From NCBI GenBank assembly GCA_002721995.1, contig PBMF01000025.1, positions 56,960 through 120,959 on the forward strand: a stretch of DNA of 64,000 nucleotides, in the 5' to 3' direction. The notes beneath the pieces are model-generated. The model was not told the origin of the DNA. It made no database searches and saw only the letters and a program-made list of their open reading frames with translations. This DNA is from Chloroflexota bacterium (GTDB taxonomy: Bacteria > Chloroflexota > Dehalococcoidia > Lucifugimonadales > UBA3495). Below, in pieces: positions 1 to 9,522 of this stretch (the stretch's first letter is position 1; every line of letters starts with the position of its first letter). The translations under genes and the position numbers were made by a program.

Positions 1-1829
1 AAGGCACCAGGGCCGCAATAGTGATATCGGCCGGCTTCTCAGAACGGGGCACCCAGGAGGGCCGGGACCGGCAGGCACAGGTGGGCGCCTTCGCCAGGGA
101 GTCGGGACTGCGCATCAGCGGCCCCAACTGCCTAGGACTGGCCAACGTCAAGGACAACATCTGGGTCACCTCCTCATCCAGGGGAGCCGAGGGAATGGGA
201 GGTCCGGTGGGCCTGGTCTGTCAGAGCGGGGCCTCGGCCTTCGGTCCATTCTTGAACCGGGCACTGGACAGCCGCATCGGCCTCAGCTACATCATCTCCA
301 CCGGCAACGAGGCGGACCTGGACTTCTCGGACTTCGTGCGCTACCTGATCGATGACGACGATACCAAGGTCATCGCCGGGTTCGTCGAAGGTTTCAAAGA
401 CGCCGGCAAGTTCATTGAGGTGGCGAAACTGGCGGCCGAAAGGGGCAAACCCATAGTGCTGATCAAGATTGGCCGGTCGGACCTGGGCGCCAAGGCGGCC
501 CAGTCTCACACCGCCGCTCTGACCGGTCTGGATGCCCTCTACGACGATGCGCTGGCCCAGTACGGGGTGATACGTGTCGCCGACTACGATGAGCTGCTGG
601 AGGTTTCCAACCTCCTGGCCAACTCGCCGCCGCCCCCGGCCAAAGGCCTGGCGGTGGTATCCCACTCCGGAGGCATCAGCTCCCTCACCGCCGACATGTG
701 CGGTCAGGCGGGTCTGGACCTCCCCGAGCTGAGTGACGCCGCCCGTGATGGTATCAACGACGTCCTCAAGGGCTTCGGCTGGGCCTCCAACCCCTCGGAT
801 GTCACCGGGTTCGCCAACAGTGACTCCTTCCCTGACATCATGCAGTTCATGGCCAACGACCCGGCCATGGGCACCCTGGTAGTGGCCAGCGCCGGCGGTG
901 ATGCCCAGGCCGAGCAGGTGATTGCCCAGCGGGACCTGGACAAGGAGAAGGCCCTGGCCTTCCTCTGGACTGGCAGCCGGGGAGAAACGGCGGGTCTGGG
1001 AATGCTGAAAGAGGCCAGAGTCCCGGTCTTCTACACCCCCAACCGCCTGGCGACCGGGCTGCGCAGTCTCCTTGATTACCACGCCTGGCAGGGGCACCGG
1101 GGTAAGGCCGGCTTCCCCGCCGTCGGAGCCATAAACGGTGAGCAACAGGCCGCGGCCGACCGCCTTGCCGCCACGGGCGGGGTTGCCCATTCTGAACACC
1201 AGAGCAAAGGCCTGCTGGCGGAGTGGGGAATTCCCATAACCCAGGAGTCCCTGGTCCAGACCGCCGCCGACGCCGCCGCGGCGGCGAAGGAGATCGGGTT
1301 CCCGGTCGCCCTGAAAGCCGACGTGACCGGCATGCCCCACAAGACCGAGGCGGGCCTGGTCAAACTGGGGCTGAGCAGCGAGGCGGAGGTCAGGTCGGCC
1401 TTTGATGAGATAACGTCCAATTCGTCTGGGATGGAAACGAACGGCATCTCGGTTCAGGAGATGGTCCAGGACGCCGTGGAGGTCATCGTGGGTCTGAGCT
1501 ACGATTCCCAATTGGGCGCCACCCTGTTGTTCGGGTCGGGCGGGGTGATGGTCGAGGTCTACAACGATGTTGCCCTCCGGCTCTGCCCCATCGATGAAAC
1601 CGACGCCAGAGAGATGATTGCCCAGGTCAAGGGGGCCCGGCTGCTGGAAGGATTCCGGGGCCGTCCCGCCGCGGATGTCGATGCCCTGGTCGATACCCTG
1701 ATCAAGGTCTCCCAGATGGGCGCCCAACTGGAGGGTAGCCTGGCCGAGCTGGATATAAACCCGCTGATGGTCCTACCCGGGGGCCAGGGTGTGAAAGCCG
1801 CCGACGCGGTGGCCATCTTCGGCCAGTAG
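1..1829 (+). CDS. Acyl-CoA synthetase (NDP-forming), 5' truncated by window edge
   Basis: The reading frame is open from the window edge, so the N-terminal CoA-binding Rossmann part is missing. The first visible GTG at 21 is probably internal. The remaining ~602 residues carry the succinyl-CoA-ligase-like domains (GPNCLG near residue 36, GLVCQSGA near 64, and a SHTAALTG stretch near 162 holding the presumed phospho-histidine). A C-terminal ATP-grasp_5 domain follows (residues ~390-600, with LKADVTGMPHKTEAGLV and LLFGSGGVMVE). Enzymes of this family interconvert acyl-CoA + ADP/Pi and acid + ATP in the cytoplasm. The exact acyl substrate cannot be read. The gene ends 13 bp before the convergent MFS gene. 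Confidence 0.9.
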   Translation, partial: GTRAAIVISAGFSERGTQEGRDRQAQVGAFARESGLRISGPNCLGLANVKDNIWVTSSSRGAEGMGGPVGLVCQSGASAFGPFLNRALDSRIGLSYIISTGNEADLDFSDFVRYLIDDDDTKVIAGFVEGFKDAGKFIEVAKLAAERGKPIVLIKIGRSDLGAKAAQSHTAALTGLDALYDDALAQYGVIRVADYDELLEVSNLLANSPPPPAKGLAVVSHSGGISSLTADMCGQAGLDLPELSDAARDGINDVLKGFGWASNPSDVTGFANSDSFPDIMQFMANDPAMGTLVVASAGGDAQAEQVIAQRDLDKEKALAFLWTGSRGETAGLGMLKEARVPVFYTPNRLATGLRSLLDYHAWQGHRGKAGFPAVGAINGEQQAAADRLAATGGVAHSEHQSKGLLAEWGIPITQESLVQTAADAAAAAKEIGFPVALKADVTGMPHKTEAGLVKLGLSSEAEVRSAFDEITSNSSGMETNGISVQEMVQDAVEVIVGLSYDSQLGATLLFGSGGVMVEVYNDVALRLCPIDETDAREMIAQVKGARLLEGFRGRPAADVDALVDTLIKVSQMGAQLEGSLAELDINPLMVLPGGQGVKAADAVAIFGQ

Positions 1830-1841
1830 CCCGCCCGGGGG

Positions 1842-3074
1842 CTAGAGTCTTCTCAACTTGGGCGCCAGCAGGGCCAGAAGGAGCACCAGGACGATGCCCA
1901 TCGTCCCAACGATGGTTGCCGCGTGGGGCGCGCTCCAGAGTCCGGCCATGGCGCCCGAGGACATGCTGCCCAGGGCGAAGGCGTAGATGGCCAAGGAACG
2001 CAGGCTCATCACCCGGCCCCGGTATTCCGCCAGGGTGTTGCCCAGCAACGCCGATAGGATGAAGAACTGGGTCGACGCGAAGCCAGCGCCGGTTATGGTG
2101 AGAATCGCCATGGACTGGTAGAAGGAAGGAGTGGCGGAAAACAGCAGGATGCTGGCGTGCCACACCACCACAGACCCGATCATCAATTTACCCACATGGC
2201 GCATGCTGCCAATCATGGCCCAACCCAGCGCCGCCGTCACCGCACCGATACCGAAGGCGAACAGCAGCCAGCCCAAGCCGGCGGAATCGACCCCCAATTC
2301 ATCCCGGGCGAATATGGGCATCAATGTCGTGTGGAAGGTCCATCCCGAGGACTCGATGATCAGGGCCAATACCAGCGTCCCCCAAAGCACCTGTTGACCT
2401 TTGACGTACTTCAGTCCGCCTATCATGGTCCTGAGGACCGGTTCCGGGTCCCGGTGGCTGATGCTGCCCGACAGTCTTATATAGAGGGCCACCCAGCCGC
2501 TCAGGAAATACAGGGCCGCTACGGCGGCAAAAGCACCCTCTGGGCCGAAATCCTTGAAAAGGATCCCGCCCAAAAGCGGCCCGGCCAGCATGGCGATATT
2601 CCTGCCCAGTGTGTTGAACGCGGCGCCGTTGGCCAGGCGTTCGGGCGGCAGGGTGTCGGCCACCAGGGACTGGGCGGCAGGCATCTGGAACACACGTACC
2701 ATCCCGGCGATCACCGCCACCCCGAATACGTGCCACGTCTCCAATAGACCGCTGAGGATCAGGGCCAGCATCACCAGGGAGAAGGCGGTCATAGAAAACT
2801 CCACGCCTGCCAGAAGACGGTGACGGGGGACGCGGTCGGCCACGGCGCCGGCGAATAGGGCCAGCACGTTCAGGGCCATCCGGGCCGCCGAAATCGCCCC
2901 CACCAGGAAAGGCGAGTCGGTCAGCGTGAGTACGAACCAGCCCAGGACCACCGCCTCCATCTGCGTGCCCATGGTCACCAGGGTGGTGGAACTCCAGACA
3001 AAGGAGAAATCTCGGTACCGGAAGACCGATAGCGGATACCCCGCCCGGACCGCGTTTGCGGTGAACTTCGACAA
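1842..3074 (-). CDS. MFS transporter (enterobactin-exporter-like)
   Basis: A 410-residue integral membrane protein with about 12 hydrophobic segments. The loop between TM2 and TM3 reads AGAVADRVPRHRLL, the MFS motif A region, as in the MFS_3/EntS-type exporters. The likely start is TTG at 3074, because the next in-frame ATG lies inside TM1. The substrate is unknown. It is convergent with the acyl-CoA synthetase and lies downstream of the UGSC selenoprotein gene on the same strand (~50 bp gap), so the two may be cotranscribed. Confidence 0.85.
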   Translation of the reverse strand: MSKFTANAVRAGYPLSVFRYRDFSFVWSSTTLVTMGTQMEAVVLGWFVLTLTDSPFLVGAISAARMALNVLALFAGAVADRVPRHRLLAGVEFSMTAFSLVMLALILSGLLETWHVFGVAVIAGMVRVFQMPAAQSLVADTLPPERLANGAAFNTLGRNIAMLAGPLLGGILFKDFGPEGAFAAVAALYFLSGWVALYIRLSGSISHRDPEPVLRTMIGGLKYVKGQQVLWGTLVLALIIESSGWTFHTTLMPIFARDELGVDSAGLGWLLFAFGIGAVTAALGWAMIGSMRHVGKLMIGSVVVWHASILLFSATPSFYQSMAILTITGAGFASTQFFILSALLGNTLAEYRGRVMSLRSLAIYAFALGSMSSGAMAGLWSAPHAATIVGTMGIVLVLLLALLAPKLRRL

Positions 3075-3123
3075 TTGACTCCAGCCAAGGGCCCGAAATA
3101 ACCAGGGTCGCGAGGATTATGGG

Positions 3124-4848
3124 CTAAACGTCTTCCACAGGGGACGTGGCTATGCCGTAGGTCCCGTAGAAAAAGTTGGCGTAGTGGGTCGATCCGCCGG
3201 TGACAAAGAGCAGGAACTGCTCGGGGCTCTCCAACGCTGGGATGGTGGCATCCGGGTCGTCCGCCAGGTGCTGCAGCTCTGGGTGGTGTAGCCAATTGCC
3301 GTCGGCGTCGGTGGGCATGCCGCCTACTCCCAGGGCAGACTGCAACGAGACCCGGCTGTTCTGGTGCAGCCACTCCTGGGCATCCTGCTTGCTCATGCCG
3401 GCTTCCGCCATGATGACGGCCCGCGATGGGCTGAGGAGAATGGGGTGGTACGGCCCCTGGTAGGGGACCCGCTTATTGGTGTGGCCCACCTGGGCGGACT
3501 GCCAGCCCTTGATCCAAGAGCCTCCCCCGGAGTTGGGATAGAACATCATCGAGGCGATGTTGTTCAGCGTGTCTTCGTGGGTTTTGGACCGGGGGTCGAT
3601 GATGGTGGTCGGGCCGGTGACTGTCACCACCGTCACCGCGCTCTCGTCGGCCTTGAAACCCCTGTCCACGTGGTAGGGCTGCCACGGGGAGACTTCCTCA
3701 TTCTCGGCGATGCACATCCCGAACTTGGTGGGCAGACCGATGAAGTTGGGGTCTCCGGCGCCGGCGTTGCAGTAGCCGATGTTGATCAGGCATAGACGCA
3801 GGGCCCGGCCAATGGCGGTGTTGGCGCTGTTCACGACGCCGGGCCCCATGGCCGTGGTGCCGAAGTTTATACCGGCCTTCTTGGCCACGGGTCCGTTCAC
3901 CAGAATTATGGGCGCTTCGGTATGGCCGGAGACCTGCATATCCCGGTGGTTCATCTCCGGTTTTGCCAGGCAGTCTATGGCGGCAAGCAGCACCGGGAAC
4001 TGCTCCGGCCGGCAGCCGGCCATGACGGCGTTGATGGCGATCTTTTCCACGGTGGCCAACCCGAATCCCGGCTCCATCACCATGAGCACATCCTGGGGAG
4101 CCCGTTTGGTGCCCTTCAGCATCTGCTCCACGGCGGCGGGAGTGGGCGGAATGACCGGTATGCCGTCGCTCCAGTCGCGCTCGGTGAGGAACCGGTTCAC
4201 GGCGTCCATCCCAGCAGGCGTCTCGTCCATGTCTACGGTGAAAGTCTCGGTCGCTTGACCTGCCGCCCTGGGACCCCTCTTGGCACCTGAGGACGCCGGG
4301 ATGGTGGTCAGGGCTTGGATGATGCCGTCTATCTGCTCGTCCACCATCCGGTGGATGAAGTCGGCCTGCTGCCCTGTGGTGGCGTGGGGGATGGTCACGA
4401 ACTGGGCGTTCGGCTGACCCCAGCCATCCACGCAGGACTGCCAGGCCCTGGCGAAACTCCTGGCGGCGATGCCCACGGCGGGGACGCCGGCCCGTTCGAT
4501 GGCCACCATGTCATGGGCAAGCCACGACGTGCAGCCCCCTCAATGGGCGGTGGCGCCAATCATGGCGTCAACCTCGGTCGCGATTCGGGCTGCCTCTTCT
4601 TCGTCTATGTGGGTGCCACGGCTGAGGGCGGGGCGTCCTGACCGGAGCTCGCCGCCGTATCTTTCAAACTTCACGCCGGAGAAGCGTTTGGCGATGTGTT
4701 CGGCCGCACGGTCCACCGCGATATCCGCTCCGCCGGTCATGTTGTTGTAGAGCCCAATGGTCTTGCCTTCGAGGCTGGACAGGCGAGGGGCGGGCGGGAC
4801 CTTGAAATCGACTCTGTCCGCGGCGGGGGACATGATCTGTAACTTCAT
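3124..4848 (-). CDS. UGSC-family selenoprotein (in-frame TGA = Sec103)
   Basis: Read through one TGA at 4540-4542, this is a single 574-residue protein in one frame. The context is MIGATAH-U-GGCTSWLAHD, matching the UGSC family, whose redox motif is U-G-S-C (here U-G-G-C). The upstream part has EGKTIGLYNNMTGGAD, typical of the family's N-terminus. The ~450 residues downstream stay colinear, with TERDWSDGIPVIPPT, then a long conserved C-terminal domain of unknown function. Start ATG 4848 has GAGGAG 9 nt upstream and lies ~45 nt from a good promoter; ATG 4872 is an alternative. The family is presumed to be a thiol/selenol redox protein; its reaction is not established. Ending the gene at the TGA would give a 102-aa stub and an orphan 461-aa protein. 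Confidence 0.85.
4540..4542 (-). other. In-frame TGA, predicted selenocysteine codon (UGGC motif)
   Basis: TGA sits exactly where UGSC-family proteins have Sec or Cys, three residues before Cys106. Downstream RNA could fold as GGGC/GCCC enclosing CAC-GUC-GUG (loop ~12 nt after UGA), or as CCAT-GAC-ATGG (loop ~28-30 nt after). Neither is a decisive SECIS, so the support is mainly family position and frame continuity. Confidence 0.8.
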
Positions 4849-4900
4849 ATTCTGTTGCTCCTCGCTGTTCATGGAAGGCTTGGCTGGCTGTACGTATGGG

Positions 4901-4929
4901 AGCGTAGTCCGCGCGGAAAGTATCGTCAA
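4901..4929 (-). promoter_or_regulatory. Predicted sigma70-type promoter for the UGSC gene
   Basis: On the minus strand a -35 TTGACG (4924-4929) is separated by exactly 17 bp from a -10 TACGCT (4901-4906). This predicts a start near 4894, about 45 nt before ATG 4848. It supports the short N-terminus and argues against longer upstream starts. Confidence 0.55.
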
Positions 4930-4960
4930 GCGCACTTACTTGGCCGAACCCAACTCCCAA

Positions 4961-4989
4961 TTGACGCCCCTGCCCGCCATGGGTATATT
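4961..4989 (+). promoter_or_regulatory. Predicted sigma70-type promoter for the CaiB/BaiF fusion gene
   Basis: TTGACG (4961-4966), a 17-bp spacer, then TATATT (4984-4989). The predicted transcript starts near 4996, so translation cannot begin at the open-frame ATG at 4855. The TTG at 5044, with a strong Shine-Dalgarno, is favoured. This promoter lies back to back with the UGSC promoter. Confidence 0.55.
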
Positions 4990-5043
4990 CGTGCTCAAAG
5001 ACGCGGCCTCGGTTTCCGGCGGCGGGAAACCAGGGAGGGAATA

Positions 5044-7704
5044 TTGGCCCCGAACCAAGAACAATTCACGGCGACCCCCGGTTCGTTGGAAGGCGTCCGG
5101 GTTTTGGATTTCACCTGGGTGAGGGCGGGTCCCTGGGCCACCCGCTGGCTCGGAGCCCTGGGAGCCGAGGTGATCAAGGTGGAATGGCCGCTGAACGAAA
5201 GGGGCCGGACCACCGGATTCTCGCCTCCGGGCATGGAGCCCAATCTCAACACCGCCACCAACTTCAACGACACCAACGCCAACAAGAAGGGCATCACCGT
5301 GAATCTCCGCTCGGAGAGGGGCCTGGAGATAATCAAAAAGTTGGTGGCCGTCTCCGACGTGGTCGTCGAAAACTTCAGCGCCAGAGCCCTCCAGAGTTGG
5401 GGCCTGGGCTATGACGAGTTGAAGAAGATCAAGCCGGACATCGTCTACGTCTCCCAGTCCGGGTTCGGGCACACCGGCCGGCACCGAGAGTACCTGACCA
5501 TGGGCCCCATCGCCCAGGCTTTCTCCGGATTGACATTCCTGTCCGGCTTGCCGGGCGAGCAGCCCGCGGGTTGGGGATGGTCCTACCTGGATGACACCGG
5601 CGGTATGTACATCGCCTTCTCCACCATGACCTCCCTATACCGCCGGAACATGACCGGCCTGGGCCAGCACGTTGACCTCTCCCAGATGATTGTCGGCGTG
5701 ACCCTGAACGGGTCTGCCCTGCTGGACGCCACCGTGAATGGCCGCTCCTCACGGAGGGAGGGATATCCCCCCGGCAACCGCGCCTATTGGCCCGGCACAC
5801 CGGTACTCAACAACTACCGGGGGCCGACAACGGCCCCCCACAATGCCTACCGGACCAAGGGCGGCGGCTACAACGACTGGTGTGCCATTGCCTGTTTCTC
5901 CGATGAGGATTGGCGGCGTTTGGTCGGAGTCATGGGCTCTCCCGCATGGGCGGTTGCCGCCAAGTTCAACACCCTGAGCGGCCGGCTCCAGCATCAAGAG
6001 GAGATGGACCAGGGCATCCAGGAGTGGGCCCAGGGTCTGGAAAAATACGAACTGATGGAGCTGTGCCAGAAGTCGGGCGTGCCCGCCATGCCGGTACAGA
6101 GCACTGGAAACAGGGTAGACGACGACCCCCAGCTGAGGCATCGGGGACTGTATTCCGAGCTCGACCATCCGGTGGTGGGCAGTTGGAAATTCCAGAACGC
6201 CTCCTTCAAACTCTCTGAGACCCCGGCCTTCAACCACCTGCCGGCGCCGTTAATCGGCCAGCACAACCAGGAGATTTTCGAGGGTATGTTGGGCCTCAGC
6301 CACGAGGAGTTTGTTTCCGGCTATGAGGACAACACCTTTTGGCCCGCGACCCTGGATCGCTATCCCTACATGGACGAGATGATAGAGGGAGACCCTCTGC
6401 CCTTCACCGGACCGGGTACTGGCCGGAACAACGGGAAGGTAATCTCGGCCGGCCAGGAAGACCGGCAACAGGGCCCGCTCTCCGGTTTGCGGGTCTTGGA
6501 GTTGGCCGATGAGAAGGGCCAATACTGCGGGAAACTGATGGCCGACCTGGGCGCCGAGGTCATCAAGATAGAACCAACCGCCGGAGAGAACGCCAGGTCT
6601 GTGGGCCCTTTCTTGGACGACCTGCCCCACCGGGAACGCAGCCTTTATTTCTGGCACTACAACACCTCTAAACGGGGCATCACCCTGAACCTGGAGACCG
6701 AGGACGGGCGCGACCTATTCAAGAGGCTGGCGGCTACCGCCGACGTAGTTCTGGAGACCTTCGACGCCGGGTATCTGCCATCCCTAGGCCTGGGATATGA
6801 GGAACTGAAAAAGTCCAACCCCAAACTCATCATGTGCTCCCTGACATCCTTCGGACAGACCGGCCCCTGGCGGGACTTCCGGGCCGGAGACCTGCTCCAC
6901 TTGGCCGCTGGCGGACAGATGGGCTGCTGCGGGTACGACAGTGAACACGTCTCAGGGGACATCCCCATAGCGCCGGGCGGCGGCAACGCCTGGCACATCG
7001 GCAGCCATTACGCCTACATGGCCATCGTCGCCGCGCTGATGCACCGGACCGGTTCGGGGGCCGGGCAGTACATCGACGCCTCGGTCCACGACGCTTGCGC
7101 TCTCACCACCGAGATGCACGTCAACACCTTCATCTACCAGGGTAAAGTCGTGCAACGCCAGACCGGCAGACACGCTGCAGTCACACCCACAGCTTTGAGT
7201 CAACTGCTCTGCAAGGACGGCAAGTACGTCAATGCCTCGGCTTCCAGGGTTACGTTCCGGCAATTCCCGGCCCTGGTTGAGTGGTTGGACAGCCACGGCA
7301 TGGCCGATGACCTGGGTGACGAGAAGTACCAGGACCCCAAGGTTTTCGCCGCCAGCACAACGCACATCGAAGACGTGGTCATCAGGTTCGCCGCCAGCTT
7401 GACCCGGGACGAGATTGCCCACGGGGGCCAGGAACGGGGATTCAACTGGGGCGCCATCCGCTCGGCGGACGAGCTGGTGGACGAAGGCCACTTGAACGAC
7501 CGTGGCTTCTGGGTGGATGTTGACCATCCGGAGCTGGGGCGTACATTCAAGTATCCCGGCGCCGCCGGTATCTACAACGGGTCGCCCTGGCGGATCTCGA
7601 CCCGGGCGCCGTTGGTCGGCGAGCATAACGAGGAGATCTACTGCGGGGATCTGGGTCTGAAGAAAACGGACCTGGCCTACCTGGCCGAAGCGGGCGTGCT
7701 CTAG
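5044..7704 (+). CDS. Tandem (double-domain) CaiB/BaiF family III CoA-transferase
   Basis: An 886-residue protein built from two complete class III CoA-transferase domains, whereas the usual family length is ~400. Domain 1 (~residues 15-420) begins LEGVRVLDFTWVRAGPWATR; domain 2 (~480-870) begins LSGLRVLELADEKGQY. Each has the LGAEVIK and KRGITLNL/KKGITVNL signatures. Domain 1 keeps an Asp before GGMYIA at the expected catalytic position. In domain 2 the equivalent stretch (GGNAWHIGSH) has no Asp, so it may be inactive or structural. These enzymes move CoA between carboxylic acids and often start or finish degradation of carnitine-, bile- or aromatic-type acids. Start TTG 5044 follows AGGGAGGG. 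Confidence 0.88.
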   Translation: MAPNQEQFTATPGSLEGVRVLDFTWVRAGPWATRWLGALGAEVIKVEWPLNERGRTTGFSPPGMEPNLNTATNFNDTNANKKGITVNLRSERGLEIIKKLVAVSDVVVENFSARALQSWGLGYDELKKIKPDIVYVSQSGFGHTGRHREYLTMGPIAQAFSGLTFLSGLPGEQPAGWGWSYLDDTGGMYIAFSTMTSLYRRNMTGLGQHVDLSQMIVGVTLNGSALLDATVNGRSSRREGYPPGNRAYWPGTPVLNNYRGPTTAPHNAYRTKGGGYNDWCAIACFSDEDWRRLVGVMGSPAWAVAAKFNTLSGRLQHQEEMDQGIQEWAQGLEKYELMELCQKSGVPAMPVQSTGNRVDDDPQLRHRGLYSELDHPVVGSWKFQNASFKLSETPAFNHLPAPLIGQHNQEIFEGMLGLSHEEFVSGYEDNTFWPATLDRYPYMDEMIEGDPLPFTGPGTGRNNGKVISAGQEDRQQGPLSGLRVLELADEKGQYCGKLMADLGAEVIKIEPTAGENARSVGPFLDDLPHRERSLYFWHYNTSKRGITLNLETEDGRDLFKRLAATADVVLETFDAGYLPSLGLGYEELKKSNPKLIMCSLTSFGQTGPWRDFRAGDLLHLAAGGQMGCCGYDSEHVSGDIPIAPGGGNAWHIGSHYAYMAIVAALMHRTGSGAGQYIDASVHDACALTTEMHVNTFIYQGKVVQRQTGRHAAVTPTALSQLLCKDGKYVNASASRVTFRQFPALVEWLDSHGMADDLGDEKYQDPKVFAASTTHIEDVVIRFAASLTRDEIAHGGQERGFNWGAIRSADELVDEGHLNDRGFWVDVDHPELGRTFKYPGAAGIYNGSPWRISTRAPLVGEHNEEIYCGDLGLKKTDLAYLAEAGVL

Positions 7705-7710
7705 GAGAGG

Positions 7711-9183
7711 TTAACCGCTGGCTTTGGAAATGGCGCTGATCCGGATTCCCAGGCCGGGTTCAATGTTGAAGTTGACCCGGTTTCCGGTCATGGCTTCGGC
7801 GTTGCTGACTTTGAAGACTTCCAGCACATTGTTGATGCGGCTGCCCGTCTTCTCGGCCTCCAATCCCAGGTAGACGTCGGCCAGAGAGCGGACGCTGAGC
7901 AGCCCGCCGTCGGCCATAGAGTCGGGGTTGGCCGCGATGACTATGGAATGTCCCGCGTTGCCCAGCGCTTTGCACTTTTCCAGGAAGTTGATTACCGCCT
8001 CTTCCTGCTCCCCAGTCACGATGCCGGTCAGGTCGTCGATAATCACGAACTGGGCTTCGGAGAGTCCGGCCACGATGTGCCCGACCAACTCCGCCAGACC
8101 GCCGGTCTTCCGGCCGGTGGAGTCCCGGAGCGGTATGGCGCATATGTTCAACCGCCCGTCCGCCACGTGGGCCGCCGGGTCCATGCCCAATGACGCAAAC
8201 TGGGTGACCAGGGCCGCCGGACTGCGCTGGGAGCACAGGTAGGAAACCCGGTACCCACCGTTGAGGCCGGCGTGGGCAAAGTGCTGGGAGAGCACGCTCT
8301 TCCCTGTGGACGGCCCTCCTTCTATGCAGGACAGTCCCTCACGGGGAACACCCCCACTCAGTTTGAGGTCCAGTAGCGGGTTTCCAGTGCTCAGAAATAC
8401 CGAGTCATACTTCTCCACTTCGACGGACTTCGGAGGGTTGATGATGTCTTCGCCCCAATCAAAGGTGAAGGGCGTTTCCGGTCTGTTCTCCGCCTCAGTA
8501 ACCACCTCGTCGCGGGGTCCGGGGTCTACCGTATCTGGGTCCCCATCCATGGGAGGGGTATCTTGTACCTCCGACCTTTCCACCTTTTTGACATTCACGG
8601 CCGGTTCACCGGCGGGTTTCGCCGCTACAGTCTTGATGTTGGGGTTGGCCGATCTTTCGATACCGGCGGCGCTGCTAGTCGTTTCGGCTACGCCGCCCCC
8701 GTCGTCGTCGGCTGCCAGGCCCGGCGGGGTTGCGTCGCCCGGCCCGTCTCCGGAGACATTTTTTGCCGGCGCTTTCTTGTTGACTTGTTTCTGCTCCACA
8801 ATCAGGTCAGGCCTGCCGGCTTCCCGAAAGGCAACCCTGATGACCGCCGGGATTGTGCCGATTCTCCAGGGCTTGGAAACATAGTGGGTCGCCCCCAGGT
8901 CCAAAGCTTTCTCTTCGTTATCGATCGCCGCCTCTGCGGTAAGCAAGATCACTGGTATCTGGGCCGTCTGGTCGTTGTGCTTAAAGACCTTCAGGACTTC
9001 CAGACCTTCCATCACCGGCATGATCTGGTCGAGAATCACCAGGTCTGGCTGCTGGGTGTAGACCCGCTCCAGCGCGACGGCGCCGTTTTCGGCCTCCACT
9101 GTCTCGTATCCGACGGCGGTCAGTTCGGCGGTGACCAGCATTCTGATACGGCTGTCGTCGTCGACGACCAATATTTTAGTCAT
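7711..9183 (-). CDS. Response-regulator receiver fused to ArlH/KaiC-family ATPase
   Basis: Residues 1-120 are a CheY-like receiver with an acidic pocket at D8-D10, phospho-acceptor D52 (LVILDQIMP), T82 and K104 (VSKPW). A disordered, acidic and Pro-rich linker spans ~125-255. The C-terminal ~230 residues are a RecA-fold ATPase with Walker A GGPSTGKS (289-296), Walker B FVIIDD (379-384) and a tail (NIEPGLGIRISAISKA) very like the archaellum ATPase ArlH/FlaH. ArlH is a regulatory motor component; KaiC relatives time or regulate. No other archaellum or pilus gene is in the window. The gene stands alone, convergent with the CoA-transferase. Confidence 0.82.
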   Translation of the reverse strand: MTKILVVDDDSRIRMLVTAELTAVGYETVEAENGAVALERVYTQQPDLVILDQIMPVMEGLEVLKVFKHNDQTAQIPVILLTAEAAIDNEEKALDLGATHYVSKPWRIGTIPAVIRVAFREAGRPDLIVEQKQVNKKAPAKNVSGDGPGDATPPGLAADDDGGGVAETTSSAAGIERSANPNIKTVAAKPAGEPAVNVKKVERSEVQDTPPMDGDPDTVDPGPRDEVVTEAENRPETPFTFDWGEDIINPPKSVEVEKYDSVFLSTGNPLLDLKLSGGVPREGLSCIEGGPSTGKSVLSQHFAHAGLNGGYRVSYLCSQRSPAALVTQFASLGMDPAAHVADGRLNICAIPLRDSTGRKTGGLAELVGHIVAGLSEAQFVIIDDLTGIVTGEQEEAVINFLEKCKALGNAGHSIVIAANPDSMADGGLLSVRSLADVYLGLEAEKTGSRINNVLEVFKVSNAEAMTGNRVNFNIEPGLGIRISAISKASG

Positions 9184-9522
9184 ATCTACGCGATTTCAAG
9201 GTCCAAATTCGGGAAACAGGGGCCCCCTACATTAATGAGGCACCTTCAATAATGAGGCACCTTCAATTGTTTCATCCGCGGTGCGTCCGGCTAAGTGACA
9301 TCCAGCCCGCTTCGAGTATCTGTCTGGGCCCCTTCCGAGGTCCCAGAGGCTCCCGGGGGTGGCCCAACAGGTCACGGCGGCGGCGATTCACGGGAATATC
9401 GGGTCATACGGCGGCCCAAGCTGTCAATCAGGGGTGTTGTTCTGGCATAATGGCCTGGCCAACCTCCAGAGGGGAATTTCCCATTCGGAGAATCCGGTCG
9501 CCATCGCAGAGGGGGAGTAGAT
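9184..9522. other. Intergenic region between divergent genes
   Basis: About 340 bp with no gene that can be supported. It holds the 17-bp tandem duplication at 9234-9267, and GAGGGGGAG just upstream of the MFS start at 9523. No clear -35/-10 pair was identified. Confidence 0.5.
9234..9267. repeat. 17-bp perfect tandem repeat
   Basis: The unit AATGAGGCACCTTCAAT occurs at 9234-9250 and immediately again at 9251-9267, about 50 bp upstream of the receiver-ArlH start (divergent side). It could be a duplicated regulator site or a slippage product. Confidence 0.8.

Noticed and set aside
174..1727. 517-codon open frame on the minus strand
   Set aside because: It is the antisense of the acyl-CoA synthetase gene. 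High GC keeps the opposite frame open; its Gly/Arg/Val/Gln-rich sequence matches no family.
5044..7704. Double CaiB/BaiF gene as an assembly duplication
   Set aside because: The two halves are very divergent in sequence, so they are an old fusion and not a repeated assembly segment.
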